The notes: generated by a model not told the origin, from the letters alone. Positions 32,254 to 42,014 are shown, numbered from the stretch's first letter. The stretch is DNA of 64,000 nt from Parabacteroides hominis (GCF_014287585.1 NZ_JACOOJ010000030.1:1-64000), one strand, 5' to 3'. A program made the numbers and translations.

Positions 32254-33501
32254 TTATGAACAACGAAGCGCACGACCCAATTTCAGAATTGTAGTTTTTG
32301 TAATTCCATTCAATTCACATAGCTTTGAGACTGTCGTACCATATTTAGCGGCAATGGCGCCCAACGTGTCACCTGATTTCACGCGATGGTAAACAGGGGT
32401 AGCCTCTTGCTGCCCGGCTTTGGAAGCCTGGTTGATTGAAGCGACTGCTGCAGCATCGGCCGCAACGGTTGTCTTCACTGTTTGCTTTACGCTTGCAGAA
32501 GCAGTCGGTTTCGACTTCCCGCCTTTAGAAGACGTGACCGCACCGGCACTGCAACGAATAGACTGTCCGATTCGCAAAACAGACGTGCCTTTCAATCCGT
32601 TCAGACGGCACAATTCATTCACGCTGGTTCCGTATATCCGGGCAATCTTGCCTAACGTATCACCTGATTTCACACGATGGTAAACCATCCGGTCGGAAGA
32701 AGAGGTATAGATATTGCTTCTGCGCCCGTTGATCTTTACGTTATGGAAAACATAAGTATCCTGGTGAGGAACACCATTTTCGAAATCTATAATTTCAGCC
32801 GGATTAATAGCCTGTCCTAAGAAGCGGGTTTCAAAATGAAGATGAGAACCGGTAGAACGTCCCGTGTTACCGCCTAAAGCGATCGGATCACCGGCATGAA
32901 CGATATCGTTCGGTTGCACAAGGGCCTTGGATAAATGTCCGTATACGGTTTCAAGCCCGTTCGGATGGCGGATTACCAAATAATTGCCATATCCACGGCG
33001 TTCAAAGTTCTTAATACGAACTTTACCGTCAAATGCTGCGCGGATCGTATCGCCGATTAAAACTTTCAAGTCGATACCCCGGTGCATACGACGACGGCGC
33101 GGACCATATTTGGAAGTAATTCTTGCCATCGAATCGATGGCTATCGGATAAACAAAAGAAGAACAATCGATTGCAAACGAATCCGGGAAATTTACCTTTG
33201 CAGTAGTTCCACGGAACGGATCGACCCACTGGTTTTCCCAGTTGGAACCGTATAATTCATCAGCGGGAAACATCAAATCCTCTTTCGCTTCCATCGCCCT
33301 TTCATTAATGGTAGCAAGCTCCTTCAATTCCATATTTTTCCGGATGCCTACACGGTCTGCCATCAATTCGGAGACACGTTTATCCATCTTCTTAATATAT
33401 ACAACTTGCTTCGGAGCCTCTTTGTCTTCTTGTGCTTTAGCCTCGACGGCTGATACCAAAATAGTGGTACAACAAATAAATAGTAATGCTCGTATCTTCA
33501 T
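32254..33501 (-). CDS. LysM-containing M23 peptidase (cell-wall endopeptidase)
   Basis: An exported protein of about 415 residues that probably cleaves peptidoglycan cross-links or activates amidases. The ATG at 33501 starts a proper signal (MKIRALLFICCTTILVSAVEA); the frame is open 14 codons upstream. A coiled region precedes the M23 domain (about 140-260), whose metal-binding residues lie in RRMHRGIDLKVLIGD (His and Asp) and GSHLHFETRF (HxH). Two LysM repeats follow (about 276-320 and 370-415, each opening YHRVKSGDTLG), separated by a Ser/Ala/Thr-rich linker. LysM binds glycan chains. Confidence 0.93.
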   Translation of the reverse strand: MKIRALLFICCTTILVSAVEAKAQEDKEAPKQVVYIKKMDKRVSELMADRVGIRKNMELKELATINERAMEAKEDLMFPADELYGSNWENQWVDPFRGTTAKVNFPDSFAIDCSSFVYPIAIDSMARITSKYGPRRRRMHRGIDLKVLIGDTIRAAFDGKVRIKNFERRGYGNYLVIRHPNGLETVYGHLSKALVQPNDIVHAGDPIALGGNTGRSTGSHLHFETRFLGQAINPAEIIDFENGVPHQDTYVFHNVKINGRRSNIYTSSSDRMVYHRVKSGDTLGKIARIYGTSVNELCRLNGLKGTSVLRIGQSIRCSAGAVTSSKGGKSKPTASASVKQTVKTTVAADAAAVASINQASKAGQQEATPVYHRVKSGDTLGAIAAKYGTTVSKLCELNGITKTTILKLGRALRCS

Positions 33502-33711
33502 TATTTTTATCACTTTCAACAGTAATCCACGATGAAAAATCATGATATAGAATGGTTTATTTCATCGTCATCTCGTCAAAGTTCGTAATTTTGGATAAGC
33601 CGGCAAAATCCAATAACGAAAAATTTCCGCAATGAAACCGAAGAAAAGCAAAACCAAACTTTTTACCCTTTGATTTACATGTAATTAAAACAAAACATGT
33701 TTCACAACATA

Positions 33712-35808
33712 TTAACTGATCATTCCCCAGTTTACCTTCTTTGCAAAGAGAGTTTTCAGCCGTTCGTTCAATATCCGGTTAGGTTCGGATAATAAATCGG
33801 GATCTTCGTTCAAAACATCCTGTGCTATATCACGTGCATACTGAAGGATTTGTCCATCGGCTGCCAGGTTTGCGATCTTAAGGTCTATTCCCTCTCCACT
33901 CTGGCGTGTTCCTTCCAGGTCACCATGACCGCGCAGGCGCAGATCGGCCTCGGCGATCTCAAAACCGTTGTTGCTGCTCACCATTATTTCGAGACGTTTG
34001 CGTGTCTCGTTGCTCAGCTTATAGGAAGAGACAAGCACACAATATGACTGCTCCGCTCCACGTCCCACCCTGCCACGAAGCTGATGCAACTGGGAAAGGC
34101 CGAAACGTTCGGCGCTTTCGATGACCATCACGGAAGCGTTCGGCACGTTCACGCCAACTTCTATCACAGTCGTTGCCATCAATATCTGAGCCTCGCCGGA
34201 AATAAACTTCTGCATTTCCGCATCTTTGTCGGCCGCTTTCATCTTTCCGTGAACCATACATACTTTATATTCCGGGAAAACTTCTTTGAATGTCTCGAAA
34301 CCTTCTTCCAGATTCTTGTAATCCAGCTTCTCGCTGCCTTCGATCAAAGGATAAACGACATAGATCTGCCGGCCCTGTTCGATCTCCTTACGGAGAAAGT
34401 CGTAAAGTTGCGCTTTCTTATTATCATAGCGGTGCACGGTCTGGATCGGTTTACGTCCGGGTGGCAACTCATCGATCACCGAGACATCCAGATCGCCGTA
34501 TAACGTCATGGCAAGCGTCCGGGGGATAGGCGTCGCGGTCATCACTAAGACATGCGGGACGACCGCATTTTTCGTCCACAGGCGGGAACGCTGTTCCACT
34601 CCGAAGCGGTGCTGTTCGTCTATAATCGCCAGACCGAGAGAGGAAAAGACGACCGTCTCTTCGATCAGCGCATGCGTCCCGATCACGATCTGGATTTCAC
34701 CGCTCGCGATAGCCGGCAATATCTTATTCCGTTCCTTCTTTTTCGTCGAGCCGGTCAGCAGGGCTACTTTTATATCCATATCTTTCAGGAAACCCATGAC
34801 TGTCGCATAATGCTGAGTCGCCAGTATCTCCGTCGGCGCCATCATGCAGGCCTGGCAATGGTTATCTACCGCCAACAGCATGGAGAGCAAAGCCACCAAT
34901 GTCTTCCCGCTTCCCACATCTCCCTGCAGAAGACGGTTCATCTGCCGTCCGCTTCCCATATCGGCACGAATCTCACGGACAACGCGTTTCTGCGCATTCG
35001 TCAGCTCGAAAGGCAGATATTCTTTATAGAACGTATTGAAATAGTCTCCGACGGAAGGAAAGACAATCCCTTTCAACTTCAACTTGCGCAGGTTGGAAGT
35101 ACGGAGAATATTAAGCTGGATGAAAAACAACTCGTCAAACTTCAGGCGCAATTGCGCTTTCCGCAATTTATCGACCGATTCGGGGAAATGCACATTCCGT
35201 ATCGCTTCCGGAAACGACATCATCCGGATACGGCTCAAGATACCCGGAGAGAGCGTTTCAGGCAGCGTCCAGTTCAAACCGCTCAACAAAGTGTACTGCA
35301 AATTCTGGATCGCCCGTGAATTGAGGAACGACTTCTTCATCTTCTCAGACGTATTATAGAACGGAGTCAAGCCGTTGGCAACCTTATCCGCCTGGTCCAG
35401 AGAGTCTATATCCGGGTGGGGAATATTATAGATATGCCCGAACTCGGTCGGTTTGCCAAACACGATATAATCGACGCCGGTCTTGATCTTGTCCAACACA
35501 TAGTTGATCCCTTTGAACCAAACCAGGTCGATCGTGCCCGTCCCGTCCGTAAATTTCCCGATCAACCGTCGTGTACGTCCTTCGCCTACCGTATCGAAAA
35601 ACAAGATGCGCCCCTTCAACTGTATATAAGGCATATCCCCGGTCACTTCCGCAACCTTGTAGAAACGACTCCGGTCAATGTATTTGTACGGAAAGTAGAA
35701 CAGCAAGTCTTCATACGAAGAAATGCCGGCTTCCTTCTGCAATATTTCCGCCTTTTTCGGGCCAACGCCCGGCAGATACATGATTGAACGTTTGTCGAGA
35801 TCGAGCAT
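33712..35808 (-). CDS. recG: ATP-dependent DNA helicase RecG
   Basis: A 698-residue RecG, which remodels stalled replication forks and Holliday junctions. The N-terminal wedge/OB domain covers about 1-180 (LPGVGPKKAEILQKEAGISS at 13-32). The helicase core shows Walker A GDVGSGKTLVAL (about 295-306), motif DEQHRFG (about 396-402), motif III TATPIPRT (about 425-432), and the C-terminal half with IEVGVNVPNASVMVIE and QLHQLRGRVGRG (about 569-580). Length is normal. It lies upstream of the M23 gene and 10 nt after ispD. Confidence 0.97.
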   Translation of the reverse strand: MLDLDKRSIMYLPGVGPKKAEILQKEAGISSYEDLLFYFPYKYIDRSRFYKVAEVTGDMPYIQLKGRILFFDTVGEGRTRRLIGKFTDGTGTIDLVWFKGINYVLDKIKTGVDYIVFGKPTEFGHIYNIPHPDIDSLDQADKVANGLTPFYNTSEKMKKSFLNSRAIQNLQYTLLSGLNWTLPETLSPGILSRIRMMSFPEAIRNVHFPESVDKLRKAQLRLKFDELFFIQLNILRTSNLRKLKLKGIVFPSVGDYFNTFYKEYLPFELTNAQKRVVREIRADMGSGRQMNRLLQGDVGSGKTLVALLSMLLAVDNHCQACMMAPTEILATQHYATVMGFLKDMDIKVALLTGSTKKKERNKILPAIASGEIQIVIGTHALIEETVVFSSLGLAIIDEQHRFGVEQRSRLWTKNAVVPHVLVMTATPIPRTLAMTLYGDLDVSVIDELPPGRKPIQTVHRYDNKKAQLYDFLRKEIEQGRQIYVVYPLIEGSEKLDYKNLEEGFETFKEVFPEYKVCMVHGKMKAADKDAEMQKFISGEAQILMATTVIEVGVNVPNASVMVIESAERFGLSQLHQLRGRVGRGAEQSYCVLVSSYKLSNETRKRLEIMVSSNNGFEIAEADLRLRGHGDLEGTRQSGEGIDLKIANLAADGQILQYARDIAQDVLNEDPDLLSEPNRILNERLKTLFAKKVNWGMIS

Positions 35809-35818
35809 ATACGAATAT

Positions 35819-36514
35819 TTATTTTACGAGTAACGCCTTTGCCACCAACAGATCGAACGGAGTCGTAATCTTTATGTTTTCCCGGTTTCCCGGAACAGTC
35901 CTGACCGTATGTCCGAAAGCCTCCACAACCGAAGCGTCGTCGGTAAAAAACTCTGAGTAAGGTTGTTCGTATGCTTTCAAAAGCAAATCATAATCGAAAA
36001 CCTGCGGGGTTTGCACCGCCTGATAACGTGAACGGTCGACCGGATGACTGGACTCGCCGGAAAACTCGCGGAGAGAATCGACCACAGGCACGACCGGGAT
36101 AGCAGCTCCCGACGCTTCGGCCTCGGCAAAACATTGCTCGACAACTTCAGGTGCGACAAAAGGCCGTACCCCGTCATGCACAGCCACCAGTATCTTTTCA
36201 TCCCTTCCGGCTGCATTTCCAATCTCATCCGAAAGGAAATTCAATCCGTTGCGAACAGAATGGAAACGCGTTTCGCCTCCGTTTGCAATCCGATGCGGAA
36301 CCTTACAACCGATCTCCCGGCAAAGCATCTTCCAATAAGGTTGGTGATCTTCCGGGAGCACCAGGATCAAACCGGCAGACGCATCCCAACGGTGAAAAGC
36401 CTCCAACGTATGCATCAGGACAGGCTTTCCTTCCATCGGGATAAACTGCTTCGGCAAGTCGCCTCCCATGCGCAGCCCGCGGCCTCCGGCGACAATCAGC
36501 ACATATTTCTTCAT
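35819..36514 (-). CDS. ispD: 2-C-methyl-D-erythritol 4-phosphate cytidylyltransferase
   Basis: A 231-residue IspD, which joins CTP to methylerythritol phosphate in the non-mevalonate isoprenoid pathway. The nucleotide-binding [16 protein letters not shown] is at about 9-24, [15 protein letters not shown] at about 112-126, and [14 protein letters not shown] with [10 protein letters not shown] later. It overlaps the stop of xseB by TAATG and lies 10 nt before recG, so xseB, ispD and recG form a tight run. Confidence 0.96.
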   Translation of the reverse strand: MKKYVLIVAGGRGLRMGGDLPKQFIPMEGKPVLMHTLEAFHRWDASAGLILVLPEDHQPYWKMLCREIGCKVPHRIANGGETRFHSVRNGLNFLSDEIGNAAGRDEKILVAVHDGVRPFVAPEVVEQCFAEAEASGAAIPVVPVVDSLREFSGESSHPVDRSRYQAVQTPQVFDYDLLLKAYEQPYSEFFTDDASVVEAFGHTVRTVPGNRENIKITTPFDLLVAKALLVK

Positions 36515-36702
36515 TACTCCAGTTCCTCCAATACTTTCTTGACCTCTTCGTCGGCCTTGTAAAGTTTTTCCTTACACAATTTGATCAAGCGGGTCGCTTC
36601 CTTTACCTTTTCAGAAAGAATGTCAACATCCAGATCGCCGTTCTCTATGTCGGCGACGATCTTACGGAGTTTCTCTACTGCTTCATTATATGTTTCTGCC
36701 AT
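36514..36702 (-). CDS. xseB: Exodeoxyribonuclease VII small subunit
   Basis: A 62-residue helical protein matching XseB, the small subunit that binds XseA in an excess ratio and is needed for its activity on single-stranded DNA. The family core [33 protein letters not shown] is present (written here by its ends: residues 4-36). It lies 22 nt after xseA and overlaps ispD by one base. Confidence 0.94.
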   Translation of the reverse strand: MAETYNEAVEKLRKIVADIENGDLDVDILSEKVKEATRLIKLCKEKLYKADEEVKKVLEELE

Positions 36703-36724
36703 GATGGGATTTATGATTTTTGAT

Positions 36725-38071
36725 TTATGATTTATTTACTGCAAGGACTGTCGAGTGTACTTCACCGTCCGCAAAACGGGTTACCAACTCCTCGCCGGCC
36801 TCCAATCCGGCGGCCTGTTTAATAATCTTGCCGTCCTTTAACGTCAAGCTGTAGCCCCGCTTCAATACATAGTCGGGAGAAGCCATCTTGATGAACTGTT
36901 CGGTCAACTGGACAAAGCGGTTCCGCTCTGCCAAACAGGCTTCCGCGCGATTTGCCAAACGCACTTGCATCGCATCCAACTTCGATGCCTGTAGCTTCAG
37001 AAATGCATGGGCATTCGCCGGTAATTGCATGCCTATCCGTTGGAGCAGCGAACGATTCCGTTCGATCCGGTTTACCGCCAGGACAGGAAGGCGGCTTCCC
37101 AACAACTGAAGGAGGTTCTTTTGCCTGGACAGGATATCGGTTGCCAACGAACAAACGTCCTGTTGCAACTCTTCCACCTCCCCGGCAGCTTTGTCCATCT
37201 GCCCGACCAGGAACTCGGCTACGGCCGTCGGCGTTTTCATCCGCGTGTGGGCAACCATATCCAGGATCGTATCATCCCGTTCGTGCCCGATACCGGTTAT
37301 AATAGGAAGCGGGAATTGTGCGCAATTTGCTGCCAAGAGATAGGAATCGAAACTATTCAGGTCCGAAGTAGCGCCACCGCCCCGGATAATCACGACCACA
37401 TCGAAACAGTCGGCATAGCGGTACACCCGGTCCAATGCCGCAATCACGGACTCTTCCGTCCGTTCGCCCTGCATAAGAGCCGGAAACAGTTTCGGATAGA
37501 AAGGATAGCCGGCCTTGTTGTTTGCCAACTGGTTAATGAAGTCTTCGTATCCGGCAGCCGTTGGCGAAGTGATGACAGCGATCCGCTTCGGCAACGTTGG
37601 CAACGGCAATTCCTTATTCAGCGTGAAAACGCCCTCTTCCTTCAATTGCCGGATGATTTCCATCCGTTTCCGGATCATGTCTCCCAACGTATAGGCCGGA
37701 TCGATATCCAGCACGGTCAGGCTATACCCGTAAAGTTCGTGAAACTCGATCGACACTTTCACCAGCACTTTCAGGCCGGAGGCAAACATCTGCCCGGTTT
37801 CCATCTCAAAATAAGGCTTCAACATCCGGAAAGTCTTTGCCCAGATGGAACCGCGCGCTTTTGCCACCAACTGGCCGGTTATCGCGTTCTTCTCGATAAA
37901 CTCCAGATAACAGTGCCCGGACGCAGCATTCGTACGCACGTCGCTCATCTCGGCACGCACCCAGCACGTCTCGGGGAATGCATTCAGGACAGCCCCTTTC
38001 ACCCGATTATTCAGCTCCAGCAAAGAGAACTCCTGCCGCTCCTGATTCTTATTATTTTGTCCGTACCCCAT
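36725..38071 (-). CDS. xseA: Exodeoxyribonuclease VII large subunit
   Basis: A 448-residue XseA, which degrades single-stranded DNA into short oligonucleotides. An OB-fold DNA-binding domain (about 15-115, with CWVRAEMSDVRTNAASGHCY) precedes the catalytic core, which shows PKRIAVITSPTAAGYEDF (about 160-177), VVVIIRGGGATSDLNSFD (about 222-239) and GIGHERDDTILDMVAHTRMKTPTA (split: about 261-284). A coiled-coil and C-terminal KRGYSLTLKDGKIIK follow. It overlaps the upstream subtilase gene by 20 nt and is followed by xseB. Confidence 0.97.
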   Translation of the reverse strand: MGYGQNNKNQERQEFSLLELNNRVKGAVLNAFPETCWVRAEMSDVRTNAASGHCYLEFIEKNAITGQLVAKARGSIWAKTFRMLKPYFEMETGQMFASGLKVLVKVSIEFHELYGYSLTVLDIDPAYTLGDMIRKRMEIIRQLKEEGVFTLNKELPLPTLPKRIAVITSPTAAGYEDFINQLANNKAGYPFYPKLFPALMQGERTEESVIAALDRVYRYADCFDVVVIIRGGGATSDLNSFDSYLLAANCAQFPLPIITGIGHERDDTILDMVAHTRMKTPTAVAEFLVGQMDKAAGEVEELQQDVCSLATDILSRQKNLLQLLGSRLPVLAVNRIERNRSLLQRIGMQLPANAHAFLKLQASKLDAMQVRLANRAEACLAERNRFVQLTEQFIKMASPDYVLKRGYSLTLKDGKIIKQAAGLEAGEELVTRFADGEVHSTVLAVNKS

Positions 38072-39422
38072 TTTTCCTTTCCTTTTTATACGCTTTATAG
38101 AAATCGGGAATGCCGTATCCTAACTCCGTATCCGGATGTTTATATTGGTTGGACGAACGATGCAGCAGTTCGATCACCTCCCTGTTATTCAACCAAGGCA
38201 GTGATTGCCAGAGGCAAACTCCCATCCCGGCAAGGATAGGCGTGGCAAAAGAGGTCCCGTTCGCATACCTGACACTGCCGCCCGGACCTATCACGCAACT
38301 GCTCGTACCCAACGCTACGGCATCCGGTTTCACGCGCCCGTCAGCCGTAAAGCCTACGGAGCTGAAACCGCTTTTCTTTTTATCTTCATCTATCGCACCG
38401 ACCGTAAAGATCCCGGCAGCATCCGATGGAAAGGTGATCTTTTCCCAATCGCCGTTCCCTTCATTACCGGCACTGCAAAATACGAGTATCCCTTTTTCGG
38501 CAGCCAGGTTAGCCGCCCGGCTGATCATGGCGGTCTTGCCATCCAGGGCTGCCTGGTCGTACGACAACTCATCCGCATCAAAAGCAAAATATCCGAGCGA
38601 CGAAGAGATCACGTCCACACCGGCACTGTCCGCATATTCGACTGCGGCAGTCCAATAGTCTTCCTCAACCGGGTATTCGGAATCGCTGTCCTCGCTCTTA
38701 AGTAGCAGGTAAGAGGCTTTCGGAGCGGTCCCGACCATCACACCCGGAACATCGGCAGCGAGGCAGGAGAGGACTTTCGTCCCGTGGTCATCCCCGACAA
38801 ACACGCTTTTACCGGGAAAAACGACATTATGCGTTCCTAACAACCTGAGCGAATCGAAAGCCGCCATCCGGTCCGCATTCATAAAACCGGCATCGATCAC
38901 TGCCACCCGCATTCCTTCGCCCCGGAAACCGGCTTCATGCAATTTAGTCCCGTTCAGCATCTTGATCTGTTTATGAGCATAACCGTATTTATTATGCAGA
39001 GGTTCATCCTCCGGCACGAAACGGTCTTCTCCCTTTTCCTCAGCCGGGACCCGCAGGTTCCCTTTCCATATCCACTTGACGGAATCGACAATTGCCAACT
39101 GTTGCAATTGTTCGGCCACCGCACTGTCGGGGCTTTCCACCACGACGGTCGCAAACCACTTGCTTTGTACGACCGGGGTCGCACCTGTTTCAGACAGCAT
39201 GTCGATATACGACCGGGATATGGGGAAGTCGGCATCCGTCACGGCAATGTCATTTTTCGTTCTCCGCTCGATCGCCTCTTTGGAAAGATAGGCTTCCGGT
39301 TCCTCCACCCGGTAACCGTCGTCCCCCTTGTCTTTCAGATAGACGCGAAAGCGATAATTCTCCCCAGCCCATAGCCAGGCCGGAAGACAACAGAGAAACA
39401 GTATTGACAGATATTTTGACAT
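38052..39422 (-). CDS. Exported S8 subtilisin-like serine protease
   Basis: A 456-residue subtilase with a signal peptide (MSKYLSILFLCCLPAWLWAG). The catalytic triad is visible: Asp in MRVAVIDAGFM (about 172), His in GDDHGTKVLSC (about 215) and Ser in GTSFATPILAGMG (about 398). The oxyanion Asn is in VFCSAGNEGNGDW (about 320). An N-terminal prodomain-like region (about 20-150) should act as a chaperone and inhibitor. Probably periplasmic or surface. The 3' end overlaps xseA by 20 nt, which is unusual for a protease and an exonuclease and suggests coupled expression. Confidence 0.93.
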   Translation of the reverse strand: MSKYLSILFLCCLPAWLWAGENYRFRVYLKDKGDDGYRVEEPEAYLSKEAIERRTKNDIAVTDADFPISRSYIDMLSETGATPVVQSKWFATVVVESPDSAVAEQLQQLAIVDSVKWIWKGNLRVPAEEKGEDRFVPEDEPLHNKYGYAHKQIKMLNGTKLHEAGFRGEGMRVAVIDAGFMNADRMAAFDSLRLLGTHNVVFPGKSVFVGDDHGTKVLSCLAADVPGVMVGTAPKASYLLLKSEDSDSEYPVEEDYWTAAVEYADSAGVDVISSSLGYFAFDADELSYDQAALDGKTAMISRAANLAAEKGILVFCSAGNEGNGDWEKITFPSDAAGIFTVGAIDEDKKKSGFSSVGFTADGRVKPDAVALGTSSCVIGPGGSVRYANGTSFATPILAGMGVCLWQSLPWLNNREVIELLHRSSNQYKHPDTELGYGIPDFYKAYKKERKNGVRTK

Positions 39423-39469
39423 TGTTATTATTGTTATTGGGTAAATGATGATTTATGGGTAAGCAAACA

Positions 39470-39714
39470 GACAAGGCTGCGGCACGTGCCGCAGGCTCTC
39501 TTTTGCCGTCTGCTTCAGCAGACGGTTAAAAAGGTCTGGAGGCAAAGCTTCTTCCTCTGTGGACTTCAGTCCCTTTCCATATATTCTATTTAAAGGGGTT
39601 AAAACCCACAAAGGAACCGGCAAAGCCGGAACAATCATCTATCCGTCTGCTGAAGCAGACGGCAAAAGAGAACTTGCGGCACAAGACTTGTCTTAGGGCT
39701 GTAAACCCTAAGAC
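39470..39714 (+). repeat. Interspersed hairpin-ended element, copy 3, with flanking hairpin
   Basis: The core (39498-39670) has the same hairpin ends and inner blocks as the copy at 19382, in the same orientation. It is bracketed by GACAAG (39470-39475) and CTTGTC (39687-39692) and followed by a 9-bp hairpin GTCTTAGGG/CCCTAAGAC (39690-39698, 39706-39714). A matching flank occurs by copy 2. Small differences among copies leave the pairing intact. Confidence 0.9.
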
Positions 39715-39786
39715 ATTGTTGCTATAAATACACCGATAAATCATCAATTATCTTTTTCTGCAAAAATATAAATTGTATGGCATATA

Positions 39787-39817
39787 AAAAAGCCCGGCGA
39801 CTCATTCGAGGCCGGGC
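39787..39817 (-). terminator. Terminator of the Lrp-type gene
   Basis: On the minus strand GCCCGGC (39817-39811) pairs with GCCGGGC (39798-39792) and is followed by TTTTTTAT. It lies 20 nt past the stop codon. Confidence 0.9.
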
Positions 39818-39836
39818 CCATACGTTCTATTTTTTC

Positions 39837-40304
39837 TTATTCGGAAATATCGCAAATAGGGATTTCACGTTTTACACTCTGACGCAAAGAGATAAGCGTT
39901 TCCGTAGCGGTCACACCCGGAATTTCCTGTATCCGTGTATTCAGCAACTCCATCAGGTGTTCATTGTCGCGTGCGTATAACTTGATCAGCATTGTGTACG
40001 GCCCGGTCGTAAAATGACATTCGACCACTTCCGGAATCTTCTCGAATTCAGGAACCACGTCTTTGTACATCGAACCGCGTTCCAGTTTGACGCCGATATA
40101 AGTGCACGTGTTGTAACCTAAAATCTTCGGATTAATATGATAGCCTGACCCAACGATCACATTCATATCAATCATGCGTTGTACCCGTTGATGAATAGCT
40201 GCGCGCGAAACGCCACATTCTTCGGCTACATCCTTGAAAGGAATCCTGGCATTCTTTGAAATAATGTTCAATATCTGCCGGTCCAGTTTGTCTATCTTCT
40301 CCAT
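39837..40304 (-). CDS. Lrp/AsnC-family transcriptional regulator
   Basis: A 155-residue regulator. The N-terminal winged helix (about 5-62) reads KLDRQILNIISKNARIPF, then DVAEECGVSRAAIHQRVQRMIDMNVI. The C-terminal RAM domain (about 70-150) binds small molecules such as amino acids and forms octamers; GPYTMLIKLYARDNEHLMELL is visible. The family controls amino-acid metabolism; the targets are not shown here. It stands alone with its own terminator. Confidence 0.95.
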   Translation of the reverse strand: MEKIDKLDRQILNIISKNARIPFKDVAEECGVSRAAIHQRVQRMIDMNVIVGSGYHINPKILGYNTCTYIGVKLERGSMYKDVVPEFEKIPEVVECHFTTGPYTMLIKLYARDNEHLMELLNTRIQEIPGVTATETLISLRQSVKREIPICDISE

Positions 40305-40410
40305 TGCTTGCTTACTTTACTTTCCTTTTTTAGATTTAATGTATCAAAAGTATATAATTAATTTCAATACTATATCATTGTGAAAGAAAAAAGTATGAAA
40401 TAAATAATAA

Positions 40411-40450
40411 AAGCGGGCGAAAAATGCTATTTAACATATTTCGCCCGCTT
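40411..40450 (-). terminator. Terminator after the FKBP pair
   Basis: AAGCGGGCGAAA-type arm (from 40411) pairs with the mirrored arm ending TTTCGCCCGCTT at 40450 around a loop of about 16 nt. On the minus strand it follows the stop of the gene at 40479 and precedes an A/T-rich tract. Confidence 0.85.
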
Positions 40451-40478
40451 AATATCGTATAAAACGACAGTTTGTCTC

Positions 40479-41189
40479 TTATTTATCTTTTACGATGTCC
40501 AGCAATTCGATTTCGAATTTCAGTGTGCTGTTCGGTTTGATATCCTGTCCTGCGCCACGTTCGCCGTAAGCCAAGTCGGAAGGAACCCAGACGATATATT
40601 TAGAACCTACCGGCATCAACTGCAGAATTTCCGTCCAGCCTTTGATTACGCCGCCAACCGGGAACTCAGCCGGTTCGCCGCCACGGTCCATAGTGCTATC
40701 GAATTTAGTTCCGTCCAACAAAGTGCCAGTGTAGTGGACTTTCACTTTGTCATCGGCAGTCGGCTTAGCGCCTGTGCCTTCCGTTACAACCTGATACTGC
40801 AAACCGCTTTCAGTCGTGATAATGTCTTTCTTTGTTTTGTTTTCAGCCAGGAACTTTTCGCCTTCTTCTTTCGTCTTTTTAGCATCTCTTGCAGAAGCTT
40901 CCATGAAGTAAGTCTGGACATAAGCCTGAGCAGCCTGCGGAGTCATCTTCATCGCGGAAGAATCGCCTTTGATAGCCTGCACAAAACCGGCGATCAGATC
41001 GTCTACGTTAGCAGGATCGCCCGGCAGAGTTTTCAAGTTATCTTTGTAACCTGCACCCGTGCTGATACCGATGGCATAGCTCACGCTATCTGCGGCAGTC
41101 TTCAGGGATGCGCTTTTGTGTGAATCACCACATGATGTGATACCCATAGCTACAATCGCTGTAGCAACCAATACACTAATCTTTTTCAT
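40479..41189 (-). CDS. FKBP-type peptidyl-prolyl isomerase lipoprotein
   Basis: A 236-residue lipoprotein (lipobox MGITSC, Cys20). Residues about 35-115 form the helical FKBP N-terminal dimerisation domain. The C-terminal FKBP domain (about 128-232) shows GSGAKPTADDKVKVHYTGTL-type strands, GTKFDSTMDRGGEPAEFPV, GWTEILQLMPVGSKYIVWVPSDLAYGERGAG and FEIELLDI. It should assist folding of envelope proteins as a Mip/FkpA-like periplasmic isomerase. It follows a cytoplasmic-type paralogue after 14 nt. Confidence 0.94.
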   Translation of the reverse strand: MKKISVLVATAIVAMGITSCGDSHKSASLKTAADSVSYAIGISTGAGYKDNLKTLPGDPANVDDLIAGFVQAIKGDSSAMKMTPQAAQAYVQTYFMEASARDAKKTKEEGEKFLAENKTKKDIITTESGLQYQVVTEGTGAKPTADDKVKVHYTGTLLDGTKFDSTMDRGGEPAEFPVGGVIKGWTEILQLMPVGSKYIVWVPSDLAYGERGAGQDIKPNSTLKFEIELLDIVKDK

Positions 41190-41203
41190 TTTTCTCTATT
41201 ATG

Positions 41204-41806
41204 TTATTTTACTATGTCCAACAATTCAACATCGAAAACCAATGCGCTGTTCGGTTCGATCGCATCACCCGCACCATGCTCGCCGTAAGCGAGGTTCGAA
41301 GGGATGAAAAGGCGCCATTTGGAACCTACCGGCATCAACTGCAACGCTTCCACCCATCCTTGGATCACCTGCGACACCCCGAACACGGCGGGTTCGCCAC
41401 GCTGTACAGAACTGTCGAATACCGTTCCGTTGATCAATGTACCATGATAATGACATTTTACCTTGTCGGAAGCAGTCGGCTTGGCGCCTTCGCCTTGCTT
41501 CAACACCTGATACTGCAAACCGCTGGGTAACGTAACGACTCCGGCCTTTCCTTTATTGATATTCAGGAATTCCTCTCCGGCTTTCTTATTAAGCTCCAGT
41601 CTTTCTTTCTGAAGATTCATGAAGTAATCGTTCATAACCTGTTTTGCTTCATCGTAACTGATTTCCGGCTCTGCTCCGCTGAGCACATCCTTCAAACCTT
41701 TTACAAAATCCTCTACCTGAAGATTATTAATGCCTGAGTTCTGGAAATTATTTCCGATACTTAAGCCAAGTGCGTAACTAATCTTATCCATTCTTTTTCT
41801 TTTCAA
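41204..41806 (-). CDS. FKBP-type peptidyl-prolyl isomerase
   Basis: A 200-residue FKBP with the same domain order as its neighbour: helical N-domain (about 5-85) and FKBP domain (about 95-198; KVKCHYHGTLINGTVFDSS, then GWVEALQLMPVGSKWRLF). It has no signal peptide, so it is probably cytoplasmic, or exported by an unrecognised route. It is the upstream gene of the pair, with a TACTTTTG box at 41821-41828. Confidence 0.93.
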   Translation of the reverse strand: MKRKRMDKISYALGLSIGNNFQNSGINNLQVEDFVKGLKDVLSGAEPEISYDEAKQVMNDYFMNLQKERLELNKKAGEEFLNINKGKAGVVTLPSGLQYQVLKQGEGAKPTASDKVKCHYHGTLINGTVFDSSVQRGEPAVFGVSQVIQGWVEALQLMPVGSKWRLFIPSNLAYGEHGAGDAIEPNSALVFDVELLDIVK

Positions 41807-41820
41807 CTAATTATGAACCA

Positions 41821-41828
41821 CAAAAGTA
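41821..41828 (-). promoter_or_regulatory. -7 promoter box for the FKBP pair
   Basis: TACTTTTG on the minus strand matches TAnnTTTG and lies 15 nt before the start at 41806. Confidence 0.5.
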
Positions 41829-42014
41829 ATGCTTTTAACCACACAAACAGCAAACGGCAACACTTTTTTATTACATTTGCATCACTTATGGGAGTGCGAG
41901 CTCCATGTGCATTGCCAAAAATGTCTATGTAAAAGCAATGTAAGAACAGAAGCTAATGAATATTTGTTCAGCCTCGACATCAGAGAATTCAAATTCCTGC
42001 ACCAGAAAGTTGCC

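Noticed and set aside
37025-38239. A 404-codon plus-strand open frame opposite xseA
   Set aside because: It mirrors xseA and the subtilase end, has no recognisable motif and no promoter or start context.
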